From positions 1-5,813 of the forward strand of contig JAEWPH010000182.1 in assembly GCA_023460715.1 (NCBI GenBank): a stretch of 5,813 nucleotides of DNA. Reading direction: 5' to 3'. Source of the stretch: Pseudomonadota bacterium. GTDB taxonomy: Bacteria > Pseudomonadota > Gammaproteobacteria > Burkholderiales > Burkholderiaceae_C. Both the position numbers and the translations under genes were made by a program. Below the pieces are notes generated by a model, which worked only from the letters and a program-made list of their open reading frames with translations, had not been told where the DNA came from and did not search any database. Every line of letters starts with the position of its first letter. Positions within the stretch are counted from its first letter, which is position 1. Below, in pieces: positions 1-5,813 of the stretch.

Positions 1-513
1 CGGCTCCACCGAGGGCGGCAGGCTCAGGGGGGCCGTGGGCGCGAAAGCGCGTGCATAGGCCGTGTCGGACATCGGCGGCAACGGTGCGTCGCCATCGGCC
101 GCGGCAGGAGCGGATGCGGCAGCCGCCGCGCGGCCATCGCCGGCCTGCTGCTTGCTCTTCCACCACTGCTGGGACATCTGCGCCTCGATCTCGTCGATCT
201 TCTTGAGCGTGACGGCGCGCTCGTCGGGCGAGGCCATGCTGCTCTGGAAGAACGAGGGACGCGCTGTCGGGTCTTCGGTGCGCTGGCCCTGCAGGGCCTC
301 GCGCTGGCGCAGCTTGCGCAGCTGATCGAACTCGCGGCGCCGCACGAAGTCGTTGCGGCGCTTGCGCTCGATCATCTCCTTGAGCATCTGCTTGCTGTAC
401 TGGCTCTCGCGGTCCGCCTCGACGGAGTCCAGATCCGTCCAGTGGACGGTCGGGTTGCGCACGAACCTCACCATCTTGGACAGCAGGCCGGGGGAAGTGT
501 CTTCCTTGCTCAT
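1..513 (-). CDS. Conserved protein of unknown function, N-terminal 171 residues (cut by left window edge)
   Basis: The minus strand is open from an ATG at 513 to the left edge with no stop, so only the first 171 residues are visible. They start MSKEDTSPGLLSKMVRFVRN. Residues 35-75 are very rich in Arg, Lys, Glu and Gln and should form a charged helix (ERKRRNDFVRRREFDQLRKL at about 49-68). A conserved-looking block follows at 86-122 (PSFFQSSM, then LKKIDEIEAQM, then QQWWKSK). From about residue 128 the chain becomes Ala/Pro-rich and probably disordered. I see no signal peptide and no membrane segment. The gene follows dksA by 81 bp in the same direction and may share its transcript. No Shine-Dalgarno sequence precedes the ATG (the bases before it are CCCCTCC), and no better start is evident. 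From memory, comamonads carry similar proteins next to dksA, sometimes annotated with a C-terminal STAS-like domain. That part is outside the window, so I assign no function. Confidence 0.8.
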   Translation of the reverse strand, partial: MSKEDTSPGLLSKMVRFVRNPTVHWTDLDSVEADRESQYSKQMLKEMIERKRRNDFVRRREFDQLRKLRQREALQGQRTEDPTARPSFFQSSMASPDERAVTLKKIDEIEAQMSQQWWKSKQQAGDGRAAAAASAPAAADGDAPLPPMSDTAYARAFAPTAPLSLPPSVEP

Positions 514-594
514 GGAGGGGCGTTCAGGCGCTTGCAAAGGGGGCGCTTGGCGCGCCAGGCCCAGGAAGTGCCGGCGTGCAAGCAGTGGGACCCA

Positions 595-1314
595 TCAGTC
601 CCCGAACATCTTCTGCTTGAGCTCGCGGCGCTGCTGCGCTTCCAGCGACAGCGTGGCCGTGGGGCGGGCCAGCAGGCGGCCGACCCCGATGGGCTCACCA
701 GTCTCGTCGCAGTAGCCGTAGTCGCCGGCGTCGATGCGGGCGATGGACTGCTCGATCTTCTTGAGCAGCTTGCGCTCGCGGTCCCGCGTGCGCAGTTCGA
801 GGGCGTGCTCTTCCTCGATGGTCGCGCGGTCGGCCGGGTCGGGCACCACCACGGTGTCCTCGCGCAGGTGCTCGGTCGTTTCGCCCGCGTTGTTGTGCAT
901 GTCCTGCTTGAGCTGCACCAGCTTGTGGCGGAAGAACGCCATCTGCTTGTCGTTCATGTACTCGGAGTCGGGCATGGCGAGCACCTCGGCGTCGCTCAGT
1001 TCCTCGGCCGACTTGGTCTTCCAGTTGTTGGCCAGCTTGGGGTCTTTCTTGGCGGCCGCCACAGGGGATTGCGCTTGCAGGGTCGTAGGCATGGTATGAG
1101 TAAAGCTGGCTGAAGAGGCCACGGAGGCCTCCGGGGTTGCCTGGGATGGTACGGTCAATTGCACTGCCCGGGAAGCGGGCCCGGTACGGTGCGAGGAAGC
1201 CCGCCCCGCAGGCGCGGACACGGAAGAGGATGCCGCCGCGGGAGTCGCTCGGCCGCCGCCCGCAGGGGACGAGGCCTTCGCTACCGCCTTGGATTTGCTG
1301 GCTTCGGCTTTCAC
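595..1314 (-). CDS. dksA: RNA polymerase-binding transcription factor DksA, single-cysteine type with N-terminal extension
   Basis: DksA binds in the RNA polymerase secondary channel and, with ppGpp, represses rRNA promoters and activates amino-acid biosynthesis promoters. From the GTG at 1314 the protein is 239 residues, against about 151 in E. coli. The canonical part starts near residue 90: SEYMNDKQMAFFRHKL (117-132), then the coiled coil with tip DPADRA, whose D159, D162 and A164 match the E. coli tip residues D71, D74 and A76. EEEHALELRTRDRERKLLKKIE (167-188) follows, then YGYC and GRLLARPTATLSLEAQQRRE. Of the four zinc-finger cysteines only C202 remains; the others are T205, S223 and A226, as in zinc-independent DksA paralogues and many betaproteobacterial DksA proteins. 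Residues 1-74 are low-complexity Ala/Ser. The GTG was chosen because AGGAGA lies 6 nt before it. The frame stays open back to an ATG at 1377, but that adds only 21 unlikely residues. An internal ATG at 1092 (residue 75) lacks a ribosome binding site but is a possible alternative start. Confidence 0.93.
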   Translation of the reverse strand: MKAEASKSKAVAKASSPAGGGRATPAAASSSVSAPAGRASSHRTGPASRAVQLTVPSQATPEASVASSASFTHTMPTTLQAQSPVAAAKKDPKLANNWKTKSAEELSDAEVLAMPDSEYMNDKQMAFFRHKLVQLKQDMHNNAGETTEHLREDTVVVPDPADRATIEEEHALELRTRDRERKLLKKIEQSIARIDAGDYGYCDETGEPIGVGRLLARPTATLSLEAQQRRELKQKMFGD

Positions 1315-1320
1315 TTCCTG

Positions 1321-1326
1321 TCTCCT
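1321..1326 (-). promoter_or_regulatory. Shine-Dalgarno sequence that decides the dksA start
   Basis: On the minus strand AGGAGA is followed by 6 nt (CAGGAA) and then the GTG at 1314. It is the only strong ribosome binding site in the window, and it supports the GTG over the ATG codons at 1377 and 1092. Confidence 0.75.
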
Positions 1327-1403
1327 CGTAGAACGGGGCGAACCCAAACTGCTACTGCAGCCCGGGATGGATGGCAAGCCTTCCGGGGTTTTACCGGGGC
1401 GCG

Positions 1404-1433
1404 ATTGTATCGACCTGCGCTCCGGGTGGCGAA
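1404..1433 (-). promoter_or_regulatory. Candidate sigma70 promoter for dksA
   Basis: Reading leftward, TACAAT (1409-1404) is a near-consensus -10 box. A weak -35-like TTCGCC (1433-1428) lies 18 nt upstream. Transcription would start near 1397 and give a leader of about 80 nt before the GTG at 1314. The -35 box is poor, so the call rests mainly on the -10 box and its position in the gap between the cobW-like gene and dksA. Confidence 0.4.
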
Positions 1434-1451
1434 CTCGTTGCGGATATCTGA

Positions 1452-1494
1452 CAAAACACGCCCGCCAGAGGCTCCAGGCCTGCCACGGCAGGGC
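1452..1494 (-). terminator. Possible weak terminator after the cobW-like gene
   Basis: About 27 nt past the cobW-like stop, the minus strand can fold with an outer stem GCCC-T-GCC / GGCGGGC (one bulged T) around an inner AGGC-CTGGA-GCCT hairpin. The short tract TGTTTTGT follows. The stem is bulged and the T tract short, so termination would be partial at best and dksA may receive read-through from the upstream gene. Confidence 0.25.
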
Positions 1495-1521
1495 GCTATG
1501 GTGTCCGAAACCGCAGCCCGC

Positions 1522-2601
1522 TTATGCCAGACACTGCTCCAATCCCTGTAGGAAGATGTCCTTCGGCAGATCGATGCCGATGAACACCATCTTGCTCATG
1601 CGCTCTTCGCCCTCGCCCCACTGCGGTCCTAGGTCGCTGCCCATGAGCTGGTGCACGCCCTGGAAAATCACCTTGCGCTCCGTCCCCTTCATATAGAGCA
1701 CGCCCTTGTAGCGCAGCATGCGTGGGCCGTAGATGTTGACGATGGCGCCCAGGAAGTCCTCCAGCTTGGCGGGATCGAACGGCCGCTGGGCGCGGTAGAC
1801 GAAGCTCTTCACATCGTCGTCGTGGTGATGGTGGTGGCCGTGCCCCTGGTCGTGCGCGTGCGAGGGGTGGTTGCAGTGCTCGCCGTGCTCGTGGTCATGG
1901 TCGTGGTGGTCGTGCCCATGGCTGTGATCGTGGTCGTGCTCGTCTTCCTTCAGGAAGTCGGGGTCGATGTCCAGCTTGGCGTTCAGGTTGAAGCCGCGCA
2001 GGTCCAGCACCTCGGCCAGGGGCACTTCGCCGAAGTGCACGGCCTTGATCGGGGCGCGCGGGTTCATGTGCTTGAGGCGGTGGATCAGCGCGTCGGCCTC
2101 TTCCTTGGAGACGAGGTCGGTTTTGGACAGGAAGATCTGGTCGGCGAAGCCGACCTGGCGGCGTGCCTCCTGGCGGTCGTTGAGCTGCTGGGCCGCGTGC
2201 TTGGCATCCACCAGCGTGATGATGGAGTCGATGAGGTAGGTCTCGGCGATCTCCTCGTCCATGAAGAAGGTCTGCGCCACCGGGCCGGGATCGGCCACGC
2301 CAGTGGTCTCGATCACGATGCGCTCGAAGTCCAGCAGGCCCTTGCGACGCTTGGCCGCCAGCAGCTGCAGCGTCTCGCGCAGGTCTTCGCGGATGGTGCA
2401 GCAGATGCAGCCGTTGCTCATCTGCACGATCTGCTCCTTGGACTCGGTGACCAGGATGTCGTTGTCGATGTTCTCTTCACCGAACTCGTTTTCGATCACG
2501 GCGATCTTCTGGCCGTGCGCTTCGGACAGCAGGCGCTTGAGCAGGGTCGTCTTGCCGGAGCCCAGGAAGCCGGTGAGGATGGTGACGGGGATGAGGGACA
2601 T
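1522..2601 (-). CDS. CobW/COG0523 family P-loop GTPase, putative metal chaperone
   Basis: This 359-residue protein belongs to the G3E GTPases (CobW, YjiA, ZagA relatives), cytosolic proteins that use GTP to deliver zinc, cobalt or another metal to client proteins. Visible motifs are Walker A GFLGSGKTT (11-19), switch I ENEFGEENID (37-46), the family metal site GCICC (C65, C67, C68), Walker B/G3 IETTGVADP (97-105) and base-recognition SKTD (159-162). The C-terminal CobW_C domain spans about 264-359. Residues 221-260 form a His/Asp tract with 20 histidines in 40 positions, typical of metal-binding linkers in this family. The ATG at 2601 leads straight into the conserved MSLIPVTILTGFLGSGKT start; the only ribosome-binding-like bases are AAGG about 8 nt upstream. 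dksA lies 207 bp downstream on the same strand. The metal and client cannot be read from the sequence. No Zur-type palindrome was recognised upstream, so zinc regulation is unproven. Confidence 0.93.
   Translation of the reverse strand: MSLIPVTILTGFLGSGKTTLLKRLLSEAHGQKIAVIENEFGEENIDNDILVTESKEQIVQMSNGCICCTIREDLRETLQLLAAKRRKGLLDFERIVIETTGVADPGPVAQTFFMDEEIAETYLIDSIITLVDAKHAAQQLNDRQEARRQVGFADQIFLSKTDLVSKEEADALIHRLKHMNPRAPIKAVHFGEVPLAEVLDLRGFNLNAKLDIDPDFLKEDEHDHDHSHGHDHHDHDHEHGEHCNHPSHAHDQGHGHHHHHDDDVKSFVYRAQRPFDPAKLEDFLGAIVNIYGPRMLRYKGVLYMKGTERKVIFQGVHQLMGSDLGPQWGEGEERMSKMVFIGIDLPKDIFLQGLEQCLA
1822..1941 (-). repeat. Degenerate CAY/GAY codon tract encoding the His/Asp metal-binding linker
   Basis: The 120 bp coding residues 221-260 of the CobW-like protein are mostly alternating CAC/CAT and GAC/GAT codons with some Gly, Ser and Glu. 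The nucleotide repetition is imperfect but strong enough that the linker length may vary between strains by slippage. The complementary strand reads as a spurious Val-rich open frame. Confidence 0.7.
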
Positions 2602-2642
2602 GGGGAAAACCTTGAATGAAACAGCGGGTGCCGCAGCGTGCC

Positions 2643-2690
2643 CAGGCGCGCCGCGCCTGCGTCTGCACGGCCGGCGCGCGGGCCGCCGGC
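2643..2690 (-). repeat. Two adjacent GC-rich hairpins in the leader of the cobW-like gene
   Basis: Two perfect inverted repeats lie 42-89 nt upstream of the ATG at 2601. The first is CAGGCGC-GGC-GCGCCTG (2643-2659), a 7-bp stem with a 3-nt loop. The second is GCCGGCG / CGCCGGC (2670-2676 with 2684-2690), a 7-bp stem with a 7-nt loop. Both would be in the transcript if it starts at the candidate -10 box near 2704-2709. No T tract follows either, so they are not intrinsic terminators as drawn. In DNA this GC-rich, short inverted repeats can arise by chance. Confidence 0.45.
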
Positions 2691-2703
2691 AGGGCTGTCT
2701 GCC

Positions 2704-2722
2704 AGTGTAGCGGGGCTGTCAA
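2704..2722 (-). promoter_or_regulatory. Weak candidate promoter elements for the cobW-like gene
   Basis: On the minus strand a consensus-like TTGACA (2722-2717) is followed only 7 nt later by TACACT (2709-2704). Each looks like a promoter box, but their spacing rules out use as one sigma70 pair. TACACT alone could act as a -10 box with no good -35, giving a leader of about 95 nt. Confidence 0.25.
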
Positions 2723-2755
2723 GCGCCTGACGGCACTGCAGAAATGGGCAGAGGC

Positions 2756-2764
2756 TGCTATACA
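2756..2764 (+). promoter_or_regulatory. Candidate extended -10 promoter for the diguanylate cyclase gene
   Basis: TGCTATACA is an extended -10 box (TGN followed by TATACA, one mismatch to TATAAT outside the most conserved positions). It lies about 42 nt before the ATG at 2806, giving a leader of about 35 nt. No recognisable -35 sits 16-18 nt upstream, which is usual for extended -10 promoters. Confidence 0.4.
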
Positions 2765-2805
2765 GTGGCTATCAATACCTAGAAGTCAATTGACCCGTTC
2801 TGGCC

Positions 2806-4164
2806 ATGGATTACCGCCTGACCGCCGCGCTCCTCGATTCCCTGGGCATCGCCCTGTGCGTTTTCGACCGGCAGCACCGCACGGTGCTGTGGAACCAGTG
2901 CTTCCTGGAATTCTTTCCCGAGCATGAGGGGCAGGTCCACGTTGGCGAACCGTACGCGGACAACCTGCGGCGCTTCTACCGCCGGCGCCTCGCCCCGCAG
3001 GACCAGCAGTACCTGGAGCGCTACGTGGCCGATGGCGTGGCCCGGCATGCCTCGCAGGGGCGGCCCTATGTCTTCCAGCACCTCGGCCGCTGGCTGCGCG
3101 TGGCCGCCGCCCCTTCGGCGGAGGACGGTCACCGGGTGCGCGTGTGGGTGGACCTGTCGGGCGCCGCGGAGCAGGTCCCGGCGGCAGCGCCGCTGCCCGG
3201 AGCGGTTACCACCGCCGCTGCGACTGCTACTGCTGTCGACGCGGCGCAGGCACTGCCGGCCACCCGCTTCGGCGAGGTGCTGCAGGTGCTGGAGCACGCT
3301 GGCGACGGCACCTCGGTGCACGGCGGCGACGGGCGCATCCTCTTCGCCAATGCGCATTTCCTGTCGCTGTATGGGCTGGCCAGCAAGGCCTGCGCCCTGG
3401 GCCGCACCTATCCTGAGCTGGTGCGCCAGCGCTGGGCAGAAGACGGCACCCCGCAGGAGCACGGCGCCCGCGCCGAAGACCTGGCCGCCGCACTGAACGA
3501 CAGCCTGCTGTTTGCCGGGGTGCCGTTCGATGTGCCGCTGCCCGGCGGCCGCTGGGTGCGGGTGTCGATGAACCGCTTGGCCGATGGCCAGACCTGCGCG
3601 TTCCACACCGACATCAGCACCGACCGGCGGCGCCACGACGAACTGCGCGCGCTGACCGACCAGCTGCGGGAGGAAAGCCGGCACGACGCCCTCACCGGCC
3701 TGCAGAACCGGCGCGGGCTGCACGGCATGGTGCAGTCGCTGTCGGACGAGGCCGGCCCGCACGGGCTGCTGTACATCGACCTGGACGGGTTCAAGGCCGT
3801 CAACGATGCCGCCGGACACCAGGCCGGCGACGAGGTGTTGTGCCAGGTGGCCGGCGTCCTGCGCCACACCGTGCGGCAGGGCGACACGCTGGTGCGCATC
3901 GGCGGCGACGAATTCGTGGTGGTGCTGCAGGGCTGCGACGCGGCCCAGGCGCGCGCGGTGGGCGGCAAGCTCATCGAGGCGATCGCCCGGCAGCCCTTCA
4001 CGGCCGCAGGCATGCCCTTCCACGTGGGCGCCAGCGCGGGCGTGCGCATCTTCTCGGGCCACAGCGACAGCCCGGACGTGGTGCTGCACGACGCCGACGT
4101 GGCCTGCTACCGAGCCAAGCGCAACGGCCGCGGGCGCGTGGAAGTGTTTGGCGCAGACGCCTGA
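2806..4164 (+). CDS. Diguanylate cyclase with two N-terminal PAS-like domains
   Basis: The 452-residue protein should make c-di-GMP from two GTP. Residues 5-118 and about 155-270 each resemble a PAS domain of the PAS_7 type (LLDSLGIALCVFDRQHRTVLWN, then VLEHAGDGTSVHGGDGRILFAN at about 161-182). An Ala/Thr/Pro linker (about 120-150) separates them. A short charged helix (272-292) leads into the catalytic domain (about 292-450), which has DALTGLQNRR (294-303), YIDLDGFKAVND with metal ligand D325, and an intact GGDEF (366-370). RQGD (357-360) lies exactly five residues before GGDEF and is a canonical inhibitory site for product feedback. There is no EAL domain, signal peptide or membrane segment, so it is probably a soluble sensor-cyclase with unknown ligand. 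The start is fixed by an in-frame TGA 15 nt upstream of the ATG; no Shine-Dalgarno is visible, so expression may be low. It is divergent from the cobW-like gene and convergent with rlmI. Confidence 0.93.
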   Translation: MDYRLTAALLDSLGIALCVFDRQHRTVLWNQCFLEFFPEHEGQVHVGEPYADNLRRFYRRRLAPQDQQYLERYVADGVARHASQGRPYVFQHLGRWLRVAAAPSAEDGHRVRVWVDLSGAAEQVPAAAPLPGAVTTAAATATAVDAAQALPATRFGEVLQVLEHAGDGTSVHGGDGRILFANAHFLSLYGLASKACALGRTYPELVRQRWAEDGTPQEHGARAEDLAAALNDSLLFAGVPFDVPLPGGRWVRVSMNRLADGQTCAFHTDISTDRRRHDELRALTDQLREESRHDALTGLQNRRGLHGMVQSLSDEAGPHGLLYIDLDGFKAVNDAAGHQAGDEVLCQVAGVLRHTVRQGDTLVRIGGDEFVVVLQGCDAAQARAVGGKLIEAIARQPFTAAGMPFHVGASAGVRIFSGHSDSPDVVLHDADVACYRAKRNGRGRVEVFGADA

Positions 4165-4166
4165 AG

Positions 4167-4249
4167 GGAAGGGAGCGGAGCAGCCCGCACGCGGCCGCAC
4201 CGGGAGTGCCGGCTGGCCCGCACTGCGTTGCTCTGCGGAGCGCCCTTCC
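4167..4249. repeat. Imperfect long-range inverted repeat in the convergent gap
   Basis: GGAAGGG and GAGCA (4167-4173, 4178-4182) are complementary to TGCTC and CCCTTCC (4229-4233, 4243-4249). They form interrupted arms around a GC-rich core between the stops of the diguanylate cyclase gene and rlmI. It might help end transcription from both sides, but no T tract adjoins it in either direction. I see no convincing intrinsic terminator in the 111-bp gap. Confidence 0.25.
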
Positions 4250-4275
4250 GCCCCGCTGGCGGCCCGGCGTGCGCG

Positions 4276-5466
<1,191 letters not shown>

Positions 5467-5644
5467 GGGGGCGTATTGTCGTTGGTCGTGCGGCGCGCTC
5501 TTGCGCTCGGGGGCGGTGCGATGGCGGGACATTGGGATGTTTCCGCGCCGGATCTCAGTCTGGTGGACGAGGACTTTCTTACGATGGGCCGGAGGTTGGC
5601 TTCGAGCTGCTTTTTGGGGGATGCAGGGCCTTTGCTTCCCGAGG
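5467..5644 (-). other. Region upstream of rlmI with no convincing gene
   Basis: The minus-strand frame of rlmI stays open here but encodes an Arg/Pro-rich stretch unlike any RlmI start. A -10-like GACAAT (5480-5475) lies 8 nt before the ATG at 5466, without a recognisable -35. Used as a promoter, it would start transcription at or very near the start codon. No RNA gene or clear operator was seen. Confidence 0.4.
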
Positions 5645-5813
5645 CCGGGGTGTGCGCCCGGCGGCGCACTCACTTTCTTTCGCTTCGCCGAAAGAAAGTA
5701 AGCAAAGAAAGGGCGACCCTGCTGCCCGTGTCCCCTGCGCTGCGCTACGGGGCAGCCTGCGATGCTCGCGCAGGCAGGGCCGCCGTGGAACTCACTGCGC
5801 TGCAGAGCAGCTC
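5645..5813. repeat. Dispersed noncoding repeat element, cut by right window edge
   Basis: The block opens with GC-rich sequence and a perfect 11-bp stem, ACTTTCTTTCG / CGAAAGAAAGT (5672-5682 with 5689-5699, loop CTTCGC). GTAAGCAAAGAAAGGGCGACCC follows at about 5698-5719, then a GC-rich segment with a second 7-bp hairpin, GCCTGCG / CGCAGGC (5755-5761 with 5769-5775). This AAAGAAAGTAAGCAAAGAAAGG arrangement is one I recall as a high-copy intergenic repeat in Comamonadaceae and other proteobacteria, often mis-annotated as short proteins containing KESKQRKGDP-like strings. The left boundary is approximate. No transposase is visible, and there is no T tract after either hairpin. Confidence 0.65.

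Noticed and set aside
548..557. TGGCGCGCCA palindrome between dksA and the downstream gene as an operator
   Set aside because: A 10-bp GC palindrome is expected by chance at this composition, and it has no supporting context.
442..1113. Plus-strand open frames across the dksA region
   Set aside because: They overlap a certain dksA on the other strand and have no motif or ribosome binding site.
1651..2619. Long plus-strand open frame (322 codons) opposite the cobW-like gene
   Set aside because: It is the complement of a gene with complete family motifs; its Val-rich stretch is simply the reverse of the His/Asp codons.
2602..2805. Zur or other metal-regulator box upstream of the cobW-like gene
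   Set aside because: No AT-rich palindrome of the Zur or Fur type was found in the divergent spacer.
2779..4200. Long minus-strand open frame (473 codons) opposite the diguanylate cyclase gene
   Set aside because: Antisense shadow caused by high GC; it has no recognisable motif, while the plus strand carries GGDEF and all supporting motifs.
5467..5673. Upstream extension of rlmI to an ATG at 5673 or 5532
   Set aside because: Homology to RlmI starts exactly at 5466 and gives the usual 396 residues; the extra residues are Arg/Pro-rich and partly encoded by the noncoding repeat.
5672..5699. The 11-bp perfect hairpin as an intrinsic terminator
   Set aside because: Neither strand has a T tract after the stem, and the stem sits inside a repeat family with further conserved parts.

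Overview
The window is GC-rich (roughly two thirds G+C) and gene-dense. Gene content, protein features and the repeats all point to a betaproteobacterium of the Comamonadaceae, most likely Acidovorax or a close relative. This assignment comes from reading the sequence and recalling similar genomes; no search was run.

Layout from left to right: (1) positions 1-513, minus strand, the first 171 residues of a conserved protein of unknown function that runs off the left edge. (2) 595-1314, minus, dksA, encoding the RNA polymerase secondary-channel regulator of the stringent response. It has a GTG start with a strong ribosome binding site, a long Ala/Ser-rich N-terminal extension, and a zinc finger reduced to one cysteine. 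(3) 1522-2601, minus, a CobW/COG0523 P-loop GTPase, probably a metal chaperone, with a 40-residue His/Asp tract. (4) 2806-4164, plus, a soluble diguanylate cyclase with two PAS-like sensor domains, an intact GGDEF motif and an inhibitory RxxD site. (5) 4276-5466, minus, an RlmI-type 23S rRNA m5C methyltransferase. (6) 5467-5813, no convincing gene: the upstream region of rlmI and then a repeat element that runs off the right edge.

The three left-hand genes all read leftward and could be partly co-transcribed, although dksA appears to have its own promoter and a possible weak terminator follows cobW. The cobW-like and diguanylate cyclase genes are divergent across a 204-bp spacer holding candidate promoters and two hairpins in the cobW leader. 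The diguanylate cyclase and rlmI genes converge.

The genes form an ordinary chromosomal housekeeping and regulatory neighbourhood (transcription control, metal handling, c-di-GMP signalling, rRNA modification). I see no phage, transposase, CRISPR array, toxin-antitoxin or defence system, and no evidence of a new multi-gene system. The most interesting signal is inside rlmI: an AT-rich hairpin segment of about 55 bp at 5196-5250 with aberrant codon use. It resembles a dispersed Comamonadaceae repeat and is read through in frame without lengthening the protein. A second, different repeat family lies about 180 bp upstream of the same gene.
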